A stretch of DNA of 64,000 nt from Xanthomonas sp. F10 (GTDB taxonomy: Bacteria > Pseudomonadota > Gammaproteobacteria > Xanthomonadales > Xanthomonadaceae): the NCBI RefSeq assembly GCF_014206815.1, contig NZ_JACHNP010000001.1, forward strand, positions 896,456 through 960,455. Direction: 5' to 3'. The notes beneath the pieces were generated by a model. That model saw only the letters and a program-made list of their open reading frames with translations. It ran no database searches and was not told the origin of the DNA. Shown here piece by piece: positions 31,752 through 43,403 of this stretch. Each line of letters starts with the position of its first letter. Position 1 is the first letter of the stretch. The position numbers were made by a program, and so were the translations under genes.

Positions 31752-32702
31752 ATGAAGATGGGAATGCGCGGCGCCGTGGCGTCGCTGGTGGTGGGGATGA
31801 TGCTGGCCGCCGGCCAAGCGCAGGCGCAGGCGCCGGCTGCCGGCAGCGCGACGACGACGCTGAGCAGCGAGAAGCAGAAGGTCAGCTACGCGATCGGCAT
31901 GGATGTGGCGCGTTCGTTCGAGCCCATCGCCCAGGACATCGACGTCAACGCGCTGCAGCGTGCGATCGAGAACGCGTTCAAGGGCGGCAAGCCGCTGTTG
32001 TCCGACGAGCAGACCCAGGCCACCGACACCGCGCTGCGCACGCAACTGGCCGCGCGTAACGGCCAGCCGGTGCCGGGCATGGCGCCTGGCACGCAGCCGC
32101 CGCCGGTGTCCAAGGAGAACGTCGGCCTGATGCTGGGCGACCGTGCGGTCGGCCCGTCGCTGGCGCGGATCCAGAACGACATCGACCTGCCGACGCTGAT
32201 GGGCGCGGTGCGCACGGTGTTCGCCAAGGGCCAGACCGCGATGACCCAGGAGCAGGCGATGGCCACGCTGCAGGCGTTCGGCGCCTCCAAGCAGGCTGCC
32301 GTGGCGACCAAGAACAAGCAGGAGGGCAACGCCTTCCTGGCGCAGAACAAGAACCAGAAGGGCGTGATCACCACGCCGTCGGGCCTGCAGTACATGGTGC
32401 TGCGCGAAGGCAGCGGCGCGCGGCCCACGCCCACCAGCAAGGTGCGGGTGAACTACGAAGGCAAGCTGCTCGACGGCACCGTCTTCGACAGCTCCTACAA
32501 GAACGGCCAGCCGGCCGAGTTCTCGCTGAGCCAGGTCGTGCCGGGCTGGAGCGAGGGCGTGGCGCTGATGCCGGTGGGGTCCAAGTACCGCTTCTGGATT
32601 CCGTCCAACCTGGGCTACGGCCCGCAGGGAACGCCGGGCGGCCCGATCGGCCCGGATGCGATGTTGACCTTCGACGTGGAACTTTTGAACATCCTTCAAT
32701 AA
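31752..32702 (+). CDS. FKBP-type peptidyl-prolyl isomerase with duplicated N-terminal domain
   Basis: A 316-residue exported protein. The signal peptide ends about residue 26 (AQAQA). The C-terminal FKBP domain from about 205 has VRVNYEGKLLDGTVFDSSY, FSLSQVVPGWSEGVALM and GYGPQGTPG, so it should be an active prolyl isomerase. The N-terminal helical dimerisation segment is present twice, about 41-102 and 121-182, sharing DID, L, F.KG and EQ positions. Mip/FkpA relatives usually have one copy and about 230-270 residues. The gene precedes ugd by 15 bp and may be co-transcribed with it. Confidence 0.9.
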   Translation: MKMGMRGAVASLVVGMMLAAGQAQAQAPAAGSATTTLSSEKQKVSYAIGMDVARSFEPIAQDIDVNALQRAIENAFKGGKPLLSDEQTQATDTALRTQLAARNGQPVPGMAPGTQPPPVSKENVGLMLGDRAVGPSLARIQNDIDLPTLMGAVRTVFAKGQTAMTQEQAMATLQAFGASKQAAVATKNKQEGNAFLAQNKNQKGVITTPSGLQYMVLREGSGARPTPTSKVRVNYEGKLLDGTVFDSSYKNGQPAEFSLSQVVPGWSEGVALMPVGSKYRFWIPSNLGYGPQGTPGGPIGPDAMLTFDVELLNILQ

Positions 32703-32717
32703 CCGAAAGGAGATTAC

Positions 32718-34064
32718 ATGCGCGTAGCGATATTCGGCACCGGCTATGTCGGGCTCGTCACCGGAACCTGTCTGGCCGAAGTCGGCCACCATGTGGTGTG
32801 CGTAGACATCGACCAGGCCAAGGTGGATGGGCTCAACAAGGGCGTGGTCCCGATCTACGAGCCTGGCCTCTCGCCGATGGTCAAGGCCAATCACGCCGCA
32901 CGGAGGCTGTTCTTCACCACCGATGCGGCCAGCGCCATCGCGCATGGGGATATCGTGTTCATCGCCGTCGGTACGCCGCCGGACGAGGACGGTAGCGCAG
33001 ATCTGCAGTACGTCCTGGCGGTGGCCCGCACCATCGGCCAGCACATCCAGGGGCCGACCATCGTGGTCAACAAGTCGACGGTGCCGGTGGGCACCGCCGA
33101 CAAGGTGCGCGCGGCGATCGCCGCCGAGCTGGAAGCGCGCGGCGAAGCGATCGAGTTCGACGTGGTCTCCAACCCGGAGTTCCTGAAGGAAGGCGATGCG
33201 GTGGCCGACTGCATGCGGCCGGACCGCATCGTCATCGGCAGCAGCAAGCCCGGCTCGGCCGCGCGCCTGCGCCGCCTGTACGCGCCGTTCAACCGCAACC
33301 ACGACCGCATCGTGGAGATGGACGTGCGTTCGGCCGAACTGACCAAGTACGCGGCCAACGCGATGCTGGCGACCAAGATCAGTTTCATGAACGAGATCGC
33401 CAACATCGCCGAGCGCGTCGGCGCCGACGTGGAGAAGGTGCGCCAGGGCATCGGCTCGGATCCGCGCATCGGCTGGCACTTCATCTACCCGGGTGCCGGC
33501 TACGGCGGCTCGTGCTTCCCCAAGGACGTGCAGGCACTGGCGCGCACCGCGCAGCAGTACGGCCACGCGCCCAGGCTGCTGGATGCGGTGGAAGCGGTCA
33601 ACGAGGCGCAGAAAGGCCACCTGTACGAGCTGATCCAGCGCCACTACGGCGCGGCACAGCCGCTGAAGGGCAAGACCTTCGCAGTGTGGGGCCTGGCGTT
33701 CAAGCCCAACACCGACGACATGCGCGCCGCCTCCAGCCGCCGCCTGCTGGCGCAACTGTGGGAAGCGGGCGCCACGGTCTGTGCCTACGATCCTGAAGCG
33801 ACCGAGGAGGCCAAGCGCATCTTCGGCGAGCGCGCCGACCTGCACTTCTGCAGCGATGCCTTCGATGCGCTGGAAGGCGCCGACGCGCTGGTGGTGGTCA
33901 CCGAGTGGAAGCAGTTCCGCAGCCCGGACTTCACCCGCATGAAGGAGCTGATCGGCGATGCGGTGGTGTTCGACGGCCGCAATCTCTACGATCCGCAGGA
34001 AATCGAGAGCTTCGGCCTGGCGTACTACGGCATCGGCCGCGGACGTTCGATCCATGCAGCATGA
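32718..34064 (+). CDS. ugd: UDP-glucose 6-dehydrogenase
   Basis: A 448-residue enzyme that oxidises UDP-glucose to UDP-glucuronate with NAD, a precursor for exopolysaccharide or lipid-A sugars. The N-terminal NAD motif is [11 protein letters not shown]. The catalytic Cys266 is in [23 protein letters not shown] and [11 protein letters not shown] are also conserved. A strong AAGGAG site precedes the ATG. In Xanthomonas this product can feed xanthan. Its stop overlaps the slyX start by 11 bp. Confidence 0.95.
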   Translation: MRVAIFGTGYVGLVTGTCLAEVGHHVVCVDIDQAKVDGLNKGVVPIYEPGLSPMVKANHAARRLFFTTDAASAIAHGDIVFIAVGTPPDEDGSADLQYVLAVARTIGQHIQGPTIVVNKSTVPVGTADKVRAAIAAELEARGEAIEFDVVSNPEFLKEGDAVADCMRPDRIVIGSSKPGSAARLRRLYAPFNRNHDRIVEMDVRSAELTKYAANAMLATKISFMNEIANIAERVGADVEKVRQGIGSDPRIGWHFIYPGAGYGGSCFPKDVQALARTAQQYGHAPRLLDAVEAVNEAQKGHLYELIQRHYGAAQPLKGKTFAVWGLAFKPNTDDMRAASSRRLLAQLWEAGATVCAYDPEATEEAKRIFGERADLHFCSDAFDALEGADALVVVTEWKQFRSPDFTRMKELIGDAVVFDGRNLYDPQEIESFGLAYYGIGRGRSIHAA

Positions 34065-34290
34065 TTTTTCCACCCAGGATCGGTTGCTGGAGAACCGCCT
34101 GATCGAGCTGGAAACGCGCCTCTCCTTCCAGGAGCAGGCGCTGGCGGAAATGAGCGATGCCCTGGCCGAAGCGCGGATCGAAAGCCAGCGCAACGCCGAG
34201 TTGCTGCGTCACCTGCTCGAAGATCTGGGCAAGGTGCGCAGCACGCTCTACGCCGACCCGGCCGACGAACCGCCGCCGCCGCATTACTGA
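34054..34290 (+). CDS. slyX: SlyX family protein
   Basis: A 78-residue all-helical protein. [20 protein letters not shown] followed by [10 protein letters not shown] matches SlyX, a short coiled coil, with the Pro-rich C-terminus (DEPPPPHY) typical of the family. The biochemical function is unknown. The ATG at 34054 lies inside the end of ugd; a longer upstream frame is the shadow of ugd. Confidence 0.88.
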   Translation: MQHDFSTQDRLLENRLIELETRLSFQEQALAEMSDALAEARIESQRNAELLRHLLEDLGKVRSTLYADPADEPPPPHY

Positions 34291-34317
34291 TCCCCCGAAC
34301 CGATCGATTCCGTCCCG

Positions 34318-35007
34318 ATGAGCGATACCCTCCGCGAGCAGTTGCTGGGCCTGGGCTTCAAGCCTGCGCCAAAACCCGAACGCAAAGCCCCGCCCGCCGC
34401 GCCGCGGCCGCAGGGACGGCCGGGCCAGCGCCCGGCACCGGCCGGGGCGCGCGGCGAGCGCGCTCCCGGCGGCGCGCCCAACGCCGGCAAGCCCGGCGGC
34501 GGGCGCGGCCGTCCGCACGGCCACGGCCAGGGCAAGCCGCAGGGTGCGGGCGGCCAGCCTGCACGGCCGCCGCGCAGCCGCGAGGACATCGACCTGGCCA
34601 AGGCCTATGCGATCCGCGCCCAGCGCGAGAAGGACGAGCGGATCGAGGCGGAGCGGCAGAAGCAGGAAGAAGCACGCCTGCGCCGCGAGGCGCGGGCCAA
34701 GCTCGACGCGTTGCTCAAGGACCAGGCGCTGAACCAGTCCGAGGCCGACATCGCCCGCCACTTTCCCTATGGTGGCAAGATCAAGCGCATCTACGTCACC
34801 GCCGACCAGCTCAAGGCGCTCAACGCCGGCGAGCTGGGCGTGCTGCAGCAGAACGGCCGCTACCTGCTGGTGACCGCGGCGCTGCTGGACCAGGCCGAAG
34901 CGATCTTCCCGGCAGCGGTGGCGCTGCGGGTGGATCCGAACGCGCCGGCCGAGGAAGACCCCTACGCCGATCCCAAGTACCAGATCCCCGACGATCTGGT
35001 CTGGTAA
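34318..35007 (+). CDS. DUF2058 (YaiL-type) protein
   Basis: A 229-residue cytoplasmic protein. The N-terminus MSDTLREQLLGLGFKPAPKP is the start of the family, followed by about 60 Pro/Gly/Arg-rich low-complexity residues. A charged helix follows (IRAQREKDERIEAERQKQEE). The C-terminal domain contains DIARHFPYGGKIKRIYVTAD, the DUF2058 core. Relatives are annotated as nucleoprotein or polynucleotide-associated without firm function. It lies 27 bp after slyX. Confidence 0.85.
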   Translation: MSDTLREQLLGLGFKPAPKPERKAPPAAPRPQGRPGQRPAPAGARGERAPGGAPNAGKPGGGRGRPHGHGQGKPQGAGGQPARPPRSREDIDLAKAYAIRAQREKDERIEAERQKQEEARLRREARAKLDALLKDQALNQSEADIARHFPYGGKIKRIYVTADQLKALNAGELGVLQQNGRYLLVTAALLDQAEAIFPAAVALRVDPNAPAEEDPYADPKYQIPDDLVW

Positions 35008-35009
35008 GC

Positions 35010-37148
35010 GTGGCACTGCCAGGGACGGGCACGCAGGACGCCGGGCGTCTGCGCACGCCGCCGCACGCGGGCGGCGGTTACCTGCCGTACGTGGATGGGC
35101 TGCGCGCGATCGCGGTGCTGGCGGTGATCGCCTACCACCTCGATCCGGCGTGGCTGCCGGGCGGGTTCACCGGCGTGGACATGTTCTTCGTGATCTCCGG
35201 CTTCGTGGTCAGCGCCTCGCTGCAGCGCTTGCCGGCGGCCGGACAGCTGGGCGTGTTCGCGCAGTTCTACGCGCGGCGGATGCGCCGCATCGCGCCGGCC
35301 CTGGTGGCGTGCCTGCTGGTCACGGGGCTGGCCAGCGGCCTGTTCATTCCCGAGTCCTGGCTCAGCGAGACCAGCGCCAAGACCGGGCGCATGGCCTTCG
35401 TCGGCCTCAGCAACTGGGTGCTGGCCGCGACCGGCAACGATTACTTCTCGCCCAAGGCCGAATTCAATCCCTACACCCACACCTGGTCGCTGGGCGTGGA
35501 GGAGCAGTTCTACCTGCTGTTCCCGCTGTTGTTCCTGGCCTGGAACCGCGGTGGCCGCGGCCGGCTGTGGTCGACGCTGCTGGTGGCGCTGGCCTCGGCC
35601 GCCTCGCTGGCGTTCGCCTGGCGGCATAGCCGTGACGCCGGCGATGCCGCGGCGGCGTTCTATCTGACCACCGCGCGCTTCTGGCAACTCGGCAGCGGGG
35701 TGCTGCTGTACCAGGTGCTGGCATTGCGCGGACGATACGACGCCGGCACACAGGCGCCGCCGCCGGCTGCCTGGACCTGGCGTTCGCCATTGCTGGCGGT
35801 GGCGCTGGGAGCGGTGGCGGTCGGCCTGTGGCGCGCGCGCCCGGGCCACTCGCCGTGGCCGGATGGCCTGTGGCCGGTACTGGGCACGCTCGGCCTGCTG
35901 GCGCTGCTGCATGGTGCTCCGGCCGGCTGGACCCGTCGCGCGCTGGCCCACCGCCTGCCGGTGGCGATCGGCCGCGTGTCGTATTCGCTGTACCTGTGGC
36001 ACTGGCCGGTGTTCGTGCTGTTCCGTTGGACCGTCGGCCTGGAATCGGCGCCGGCCAGGGCCGTGGCGCTGCTGCTGGTGGCGGCGCTGGCGCTGGCCTC
36101 GTACCGCTGGGTGGAGCTGCCGTGGCGGCATGGCCGGATCGGCCGCGTGCGCACCCCGGCGCGGACCGTCGTCGCCGGCCTGGGCGTGGTGCTGCTCGCC
36201 GCGGGCACCCATGCGCTGCTGCAGGACACCCAGCGCTACTACGGGCTGAGCACGGTCAGCCGGCATCCGCTGGACTGGTACGCCTATGCCAAGGGCCTGC
36301 GCCGGGAATTCCCGCACTGCGCGCTGCAGACCCGCCAGGTACCGGTACAGGTGGGCAGCGCCAAGCTGTTCGAACGCGGCGCCTGTACGCTGCACAACCG
36401 CGCGGGCGGCCGTTTGTTCGTGGCCGGCGACTCGCATGCGCTGGCCTACAACGAACTGCTGCGGCGCTTTGCGCTGCAGAGCGGGATGCCGGTGCGCCTG
36501 TACGGCGTCGGCGGTTGCCCGATCGTCGGCCTGCAGGCCTGGCAGGCGAGTAACCCCGGCTGTCAGGCCTACGAGCGCAGCACCCTGGCCGACGTCGCCG
36601 CGCATGCGCGCGATGGCGATGTGCTGTTCCTGCCCGCGTTGCGGGTGCTGCGCCTGGCCGACCAGGACCGCCTGTTCGACGAGACGGCGGTGATGGCCGA
36701 GCAGGAAGGCGCCGAAGCGCAGGCCGCGCGCAGCGCTGGCGAAGCGGCCGCGCTGGCGCTGCTGCAGCCACTGGCGCAGCGCGGCGTGCGCATCGTCTTC
36801 GAGGCGCCCAAGCCGGTGCTGCGCGCGCCGCCGTATCGCTGTTCGGATTGGTTCAACCGCGGCAATCCGATCTGCGCGCGCGGCATCCCGATTTCGCGCG
36901 CAACCATGGAGCGTTACCGCGCACCGGTGCTGCAGAGCCTGCAGCGCATCGCCGCGCAGCTGCCGCATGCCTCGGTGTGGGATCCCTTGCCGCTGCTGTG
37001 CGACGCGCAGCGATGCAGCGGCCGCCGCGACGGGCGCCCGCTGTTCTTCGATGCCGATCACCTCAGCGGCTACGGCAACCGCGTGCTGTTGCCGGACTTC
37101 ACGTCGCACATCGCGGCGATCCAGGCACACTCGCCGCCGGCGCCTTGA
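35010..37148 (+). CDS. Membrane O-acyltransferase with C-terminal SGNH domain (OafA type)
   Basis: A 712-residue protein. The first 390 residues are an acyltransferase-3 membrane domain with YVDGLRAIAVLAVIAYHL and the RRMRRIAPAL loop. The C-terminal part (about 420-710) is an SGNH hydrolase-like domain with FVAGDSHALAYNELL and DADHLSGYGNRV. Such enzymes acetylate O-antigen, peptidoglycan or exopolysaccharide at the periplasmic side. The GTG start at 35010 comes two bases after the DUF2058 stop. Its position near ugd suggests a polysaccharide target, but this is inference. Confidence 0.9.
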   Translation: MALPGTGTQDAGRLRTPPHAGGGYLPYVDGLRAIAVLAVIAYHLDPAWLPGGFTGVDMFFVISGFVVSASLQRLPAAGQLGVFAQFYARRMRRIAPALVACLLVTGLASGLFIPESWLSETSAKTGRMAFVGLSNWVLAATGNDYFSPKAEFNPYTHTWSLGVEEQFYLLFPLLFLAWNRGGRGRLWSTLLVALASAASLAFAWRHSRDAGDAAAAFYLTTARFWQLGSGVLLYQVLALRGRYDAGTQAPPPAAWTWRSPLLAVALGAVAVGLWRARPGHSPWPDGLWPVLGTLGLLALLHGAPAGWTRRALAHRLPVAIGRVSYSLYLWHWPVFVLFRWTVGLESAPARAVALLLVAALALASYRWVELPWRHGRIGRVRTPARTVVAGLGVVLLAAGTHALLQDTQRYYGLSTVSRHPLDWYAYAKGLRREFPHCALQTRQVPVQVGSAKLFERGACTLHNRAGGRLFVAGDSHALAYNELLRRFALQSGMPVRLYGVGGCPIVGLQAWQASNPGCQAYERSTLADVAAHARDGDVLFLPALRVLRLADQDRLFDETAVMAEQEGAEAQAARSAGEAAALALLQPLAQRGVRIVFEAPKPVLRAPPYRCSDWFNRGNPICARGIPISRATMERYRAPVLQSLQRIAAQLPHASVWDPLPLLCDAQRCSGRRDGRPLFFDADHLSGYGNRVLLPDFTSHIAAIQAHSPPAP

Positions 37149-37189
37149 GGCGCAGCCCCTCCGCCTCCCGCCTCGCAAGGAGTTCGCGC

Positions 37190-38044
37190 ATGCCTGTTCC
37201 ACGTTTTCTCGCGCCGCCGTCGCTGGCGGTGTCGGCGTCCGTCGCCGCCCGCCATGGCCGCCGGCCGCCGTTGCGCCGCCGCGGCGATGTGCTGTTGCGC
37301 GGGGCGCTGCTGCTGGCCGCCACTGCCGGCAGCGCCGGCGTGGCCTGCGCCGACGACGCACCGGCGTTCGACCGGCCTGGCATCGGCTTCGCCTCGAGCA
37401 CCCTGCAGCGCGGCCAGGTGGCCTGGGAGCAGGCGTTCTTCGATGGCAGCTACGACCGCGACGGCGACGTGCGCAGCACCGAGTACGTCGCCAACAGCCG
37501 GCTGCGGATCGGCCTGAGTGCGCGCACCGAACTGCAGTTGGCGATCGACAGCCAGGTGTGGCAACGCGTGCGCGGCGGCGGCCAGGACCGGCGCGGGCAC
37601 AGCGGCGGCGACGCCAGCATCGGCCTGAAGCAGGCGCTGCCGAGCACCCGCGACGGCTTTACCTGGGCGCTGCTCGGCAGCGCCAGCCTGCCGGTCGGCC
37701 GCGCGCCGTACGGCGATGCCGGCCACCGCTACGACCTGGGCCTGAGTGCCGGGTGGGACCTGCCGCAAGGACGTAGCGTGGCCCTCTATGGCAATGTCAG
37801 CGACAGCGAGGACGGCTCCGGCTGGAGCGTCTCGCCGAGCTACACCTTCTATGCCGGCGACACCCTGAGCGCCTACGTCGAGGCCGGCATCGGCGGCGGC
37901 GAGGACGACATGCGCGCGCTCGGCAGCGGCGTCACCTGGCTGTTCGCCAAGCGTGTGCAACTGGACGTGTCGGTGTTGCGCGGTCTCTCCTCGCAGACCC
38001 CGGACTGGCAGGGCGGCCTCGGCATTTCGGTGTTGTTGCGCTGA
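37190..38044 (+). CDS. Outer-membrane beta-barrel-like protein (MetA-pathway/transporter type)
   Basis: A 284-residue exported protein. After an unusually long Arg-rich N-terminus (MPVPRFLAPPSLAVSASVAA) a hydrophobic signal segment (GALLLAATAGSAGVACADD) precedes the mature region. The rest has alternating strands, such as TELQLAIDSQVWQRV and FTWALLGSASLPVG, ending LGISVLLR, consistent with a beta-barrel. It resembles the MetA-pathway-of-phenol-degradation family. An AAGGAG site supports the ATG at 37190. The substrate is unknown. It converges on metH. Confidence 0.75.
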   Translation: MPVPRFLAPPSLAVSASVAARHGRRPPLRRRGDVLLRGALLLAATAGSAGVACADDAPAFDRPGIGFASSTLQRGQVAWEQAFFDGSYDRDGDVRSTEYVANSRLRIGLSARTELQLAIDSQVWQRVRGGGQDRRGHSGGDASIGLKQALPSTRDGFTWALLGSASLPVGRAPYGDAGHRYDLGLSAGWDLPQGRSVALYGNVSDSEDGSGWSVSPSYTFYAGDTLSAYVEAGIGGGEDDMRALGSGVTWLFAKRVQLDVSVLRGLSSQTPDWQGGLGISVLLR

Positions 38045-38141
38045 GCGCGCCGTGCGCGTTGCGCCTTTTCGCAGCGGTCTTGGGCGCGCGACGCGCAGAG
38101 GCTGCACGCGGGATCAAGCCGCACGACGCCTGGTCATGTGC

Positions 38142-38240
38142 GTCTCGATCCGCGCACCGGTGCGCGTGCGACAAGCCGGCGCTTCCATCAGCGCCAGCGC
38201 GTCATCGTTGTTTCGATCCACGCACGCGTGAGCGCGCGAC
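38142..38240. CRISPR. Relic type I-C-like CRISPR repeat-spacer-repeat
   Basis: Two 31-bp sequences at 38142-38172 and 38210-38240 are separated by 37 bp. The second begins GTTTCGATCCACGC and ends GCGCGAC; the first begins GTCTCGATCCGCGC and ends GTGCGAC. They match each other at about 25 of 31 positions. From memory, the second matches the Xanthomonas type I-C repeat at about 26 of 31. The frames across them give FDPRTRER- and VSIRAPVR-like peptides, familiar false proteins from I-C arrays. No cas gene is in the window. The unit lies between two convergent genes. Confidence 0.65.
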
Positions 38241-38249
38241 GGTGCCGGC

Positions 38250-41036
<2,787 letters not shown>

Positions 41037-41139
41037 GGTCAGCGTTCCGGAAACGGAGAGGTGCAGGCGCGCGCGCAGGCGGCACCGTGCCGGCGCAGGA
41101 GTACGGGGGCGAGGACGGCGGGCATGCGCACGGCGGACA

Positions 41140-42282
41140 TCAGGCGACCTGCGCCTGCGCCGCCAGCGGCACGCGCGGCGGCAAGCCCCGCACCGCCTCG
41201 GCGATGGCGCGGATGTGGGCGGGGGTGGTGCCGCAGCAGCCGCCGACCAGGTTCAGCAGCCCGGACTCGGCGAACTCGCGCAGCGTCGCCGCCATTTCCT
41301 CGGGCGTCTCGTCGTACTCGCCGAAGGCGTTGGGCAGGCCGGCGTTGGGGTGCGCGCTGACGTAGCCGTCGGCGATCCGCGCCAGGGTTTCCACGTGCGG
41401 GCGCAGGTCCTTGGCGCCGAGCGCGCAGTTCAGCCCCACCGACAGCGGCCGCCCATGCGCGACCGAGGCATAGAACGCTTCGGCGGTCTGCCCGGACAGG
41501 GTGCGGCCGGAGGCGTCGGTGATGGTCCCGGAGATCATCACCGGCAGGCGCCCGCCGCGCGCGTCGAACACCTCTTCGATCGCGTACAGCGCGGCCTTGG
41601 CGTTGAGCGTGTCGAAGATGGTCTCCACCATCAGCGTGTCGGCGCCGCCGTCGATCAGGCCGTCGATGGCCTCGCGGTAGGTGGCGCGCAGCTCGTCGAA
41701 GCTGGTGTTGCGGAAGCCGGGATCGTTGACGTCCGGGCTGATCGAGGCGGTACGGCTGGTCGGACCGAGCACGCCGATCACGAACCGCGGCTTGTCCGGC
41801 GTCAGTGCCTCGACCGCATCGCAACAGGCGCGGGCGACCTGTGCGCCGGCCTTGTTGAGTTCGTAGACCAGGTGTTCCAGGTGGTAGTCGGCCTGGCTGA
41901 TGGCGGTGGCATTGAAGGTATTGGTCTCGAGCAGGTCGGCGCCGGCGTCGAGGTAGGCCCGGTGGATCTCGGCGATCACCTCGGGGCGGGTCAGCAGCAA
42001 CAGGTCGTTGTTGCCCTTCAGGTCGTGGCCCAGCGGTGCGTGGTCGCAGCCGGGGCCATGCACATGCTCGGCCTGCGCGTCGTAGCCCTCGGCGAAGCGC
42101 TCGCCGCGGTAGTCGGCCTCCTGCAGCCCATGGCGCTGGATCATTGTGCCCATCGCCCCGTCGATGATCAGGATGCGCTCGGACAAGGCCTGCAGCAGTT
42201 TCTGCGTGCGCTCTGGGTTTAGCCAGGGCAGGCCCGGGACCCGGGACCCGGGACCCGGGACTCGGGGAGAAGCGTCGCTCAT
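41140..42282 (-). CDS. Methionine synthase, homocysteine-binding part
   Basis: A 380-residue homocysteine S-methyltransferase domain equal to the N-terminal quarter of E. coli MetH. The core starts [20 protein letters not shown]; zinc ligands are Cys in [10 protein letters not shown] and the Cys pair in [14 protein letters not shown]. It should supply the homocysteine site to the separate cobalamin protein encoded 103 bp downstream. The first 16 or so residues ([17 protein letters not shown]) are encoded by a GGGTCCC palindromic element and have no counterpart in MetH. Its ATG overlaps the ArsR-methyltransferase stop by 4 bp. Confidence 0.93.
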   Translation of the reverse strand: MSDASPRVPGPGSRVPGLPWLNPERTQKLLQALSERILIIDGAMGTMIQRHGLQEADYRGERFAEGYDAQAEHVHGPGCDHAPLGHDLKGNNDLLLLTRPEVIAEIHRAYLDAGADLLETNTFNATAISQADYHLEHLVYELNKAGAQVARACCDAVEALTPDKPRFVIGVLGPTSRTASISPDVNDPGFRNTSFDELRATYREAIDGLIDGGADTLMVETIFDTLNAKAALYAIEEVFDARGGRLPVMISGTITDASGRTLSGQTAEAFYASVAHGRPLSVGLNCALGAKDLRPHVETLARIADGYVSAHPNAGLPNAFGEYDETPEEMAATLREFAESGLLNLVGGCCGTTPAHIRAIAEAVRGLPPRVPLAAQAQVA

Positions 42283-42350
42283 GCGCCTTCTCCTGCTTTT
42301 GCCGTGGCTTTACCGGGTCCCGGGTCCCGGGTCCCCGGTCCCGGCTCTCC
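42231..42350. repeat. GGGTCCC-type palindromic element spanning a stop/start junction
   Basis: The left arm (42232-42270) has four GGGACCC-type units and the right arm (42311-42350) the inverse. The ArsR-methyltransferase stop and the metH1 start, which overlap, lie between the arms. The element therefore codes for both the C-terminal tail ([13 protein letters not shown]) of one protein and the N-terminal leader of the next. Confidence 0.85.
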
Positions 42351-43277
42351 CGGCTTCCCCGCAATCAACGAAATCACCTCGAAATGCGGCGGACGCTTCT
42401 CGCGGGTCACGGTTTCCAGGCTGGAGACCTCGAGCCCGGCCTTGCCGACGAACTTGCGCAGTTCCTTGGCGGCGAAGCCGAGGTTGACGTGGCCGTAGGC
42501 CTGCACCGCGGCCTTGTGTTCGTGGCGCGCCAGGCTGCACAGCAGCAGGCGGCCGCCCGGGCGCAGCACCCGCGCCGATTCGCACACCGCCTGCGCCGGC
42601 TTGGTGGCGTAGGTCAGGGCGTGCATCATCACCACCAGGTCGAAGCTGGCGTCGGCGAAGGGCAGGGCGTGCATGTCGCCCTCGCGCACCTCCACGTTGC
42701 CGAGCCGGCGCAGGCGCTCGCTGGCCGCGGCCACCACCCGCGCGCTGGTGTCGATGCAGACGTAGCGGCGCGCGTGCGGCGCCACCAGTTCGGCCAGCAC
42801 GCCGTCGCCGGAGGCGATGTCGAGCACGTCGCCGGTCTCCAGCAGCGGCAGCGCGGTGCGCGCCAGCGCTTCCCAGGTGCGGCCCGGCGAATAGTGGCGT
42901 TCCATGTCGCCGGCCACCGAGTCGGCCCAGTTCTGGTCGGCGGCGCGGTTGGCCAGCACCGCGGCCACGCGTTCGGCGTCCTGGCGCAGCAGCGGATCGT
43001 CGCTGCCGGTGCTCAGCGCCAGCCACAGCGCGCGCTGGGCCGGGTCCAGCAGGGTCTCGTCGAAGCGATAATAGGCCGACACGCCGGCGCGGCGGTCGCG
43101 CACCAGCCCGGCCTCCTTGAGCTTGGCCAGGTGGGTCGAGACGCGCGGCTGCGCCAGGCGGGTGATGGCCGACAGTTCGGCCACGGTCAGCTCCTCCTGC
43201 TCCAGCAACGCCAGCAGGCGCACGCGGGTGGCGTCGGCGAAGACCTTCAGCCGGGACGACCAGTCCTCCAGATCCAT
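42279..43277 (-). CDS. ArsR-family regulator fused to a SAM-dependent methyltransferase
   Basis: A 332-residue fusion. The N-terminal 95 residues are an ArsR winged helix: [20 protein letters not shown] and [20 protein letters not shown]. The C-terminal part is a class I methyltransferase with [20 protein letters not shown] as the SAM-binding motif and [11 protein letters not shown]. It is the first gene of the split-metH operon, so it probably senses SAM or SAH and controls methionine synthesis. SAH-responsive ArsR proteins of this kind (SahR) are known. I chose the ATG at 43277, which has GGAAG upstream; a longer frame reads through the operator. The tail is encoded by a repeat element. Confidence 0.88.
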   Translation of the reverse strand: MDLEDWSSRLKVFADATRVRLLALLEQEELTVAELSAITRLAQPRVSTHLAKLKEAGLVRDRRAGVSAYYRFDETLLDPAQRALWLALSTGSDDPLLRQDAERVAAVLANRAADQNWADSVAGDMERHYSPGRTWEALARTALPLLETGDVLDIASGDGVLAELVAPHARRYVCIDTSARVVAAASERLRRLGNVEVREGDMHALPFADASFDLVVMMHALTYATKPAQAVCESARVLRPGGRLLLCSLARHEHKAAVQAYGHVNLGFAAKELRKFVGKAGLEVSSLETVTREKRPPHFEVISLIAGKPGEPGPGTRDPGPGKATAKAGEGA

Positions 43278-43309
43278 AAATATCTTCCTATCGCGATATA
43301 GAGATATTT
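43278..43309. promoter_or_regulatory. 32-bp dyad operator at the ArsR-methyltransferase start
   Basis: AAATATC and GATATTT are inverted, 18 bases apart, and share one symmetry axis with the central palindrome TATCGCGATA. Thirteen of 16 base pairs match across the axis. The dyad abuts the ATG and covers the ribosome-binding site. This position suggests autoregulation of the methionine operon. Confidence 0.7.
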
Positions 43310-43403
43310 TGGTCCGCGCGGCGGTTGCGGTCAAGTTGCACACGCCGGCGTATGGTCGGCGCGGCTACAATGGCCGCACCAACAAGCCCGGGAGGGGTTC
43401 GAC

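Noticed and set aside
37190-38044. The beta-barrel gene as an efflux outer-membrane channel for the RND pump
   Set aside because: It lacks the TolC/OprM helical barrel and length (about 450 residues), and it is 7 kb away.
38062-38092. A possible third, more decayed CRISPR repeat upstream of the relic unit
   Set aside because: Only the last seven bases (GCGCGAC) fit; the left half does not, and the gap to the next repeat would be 49 bp, not about 37.
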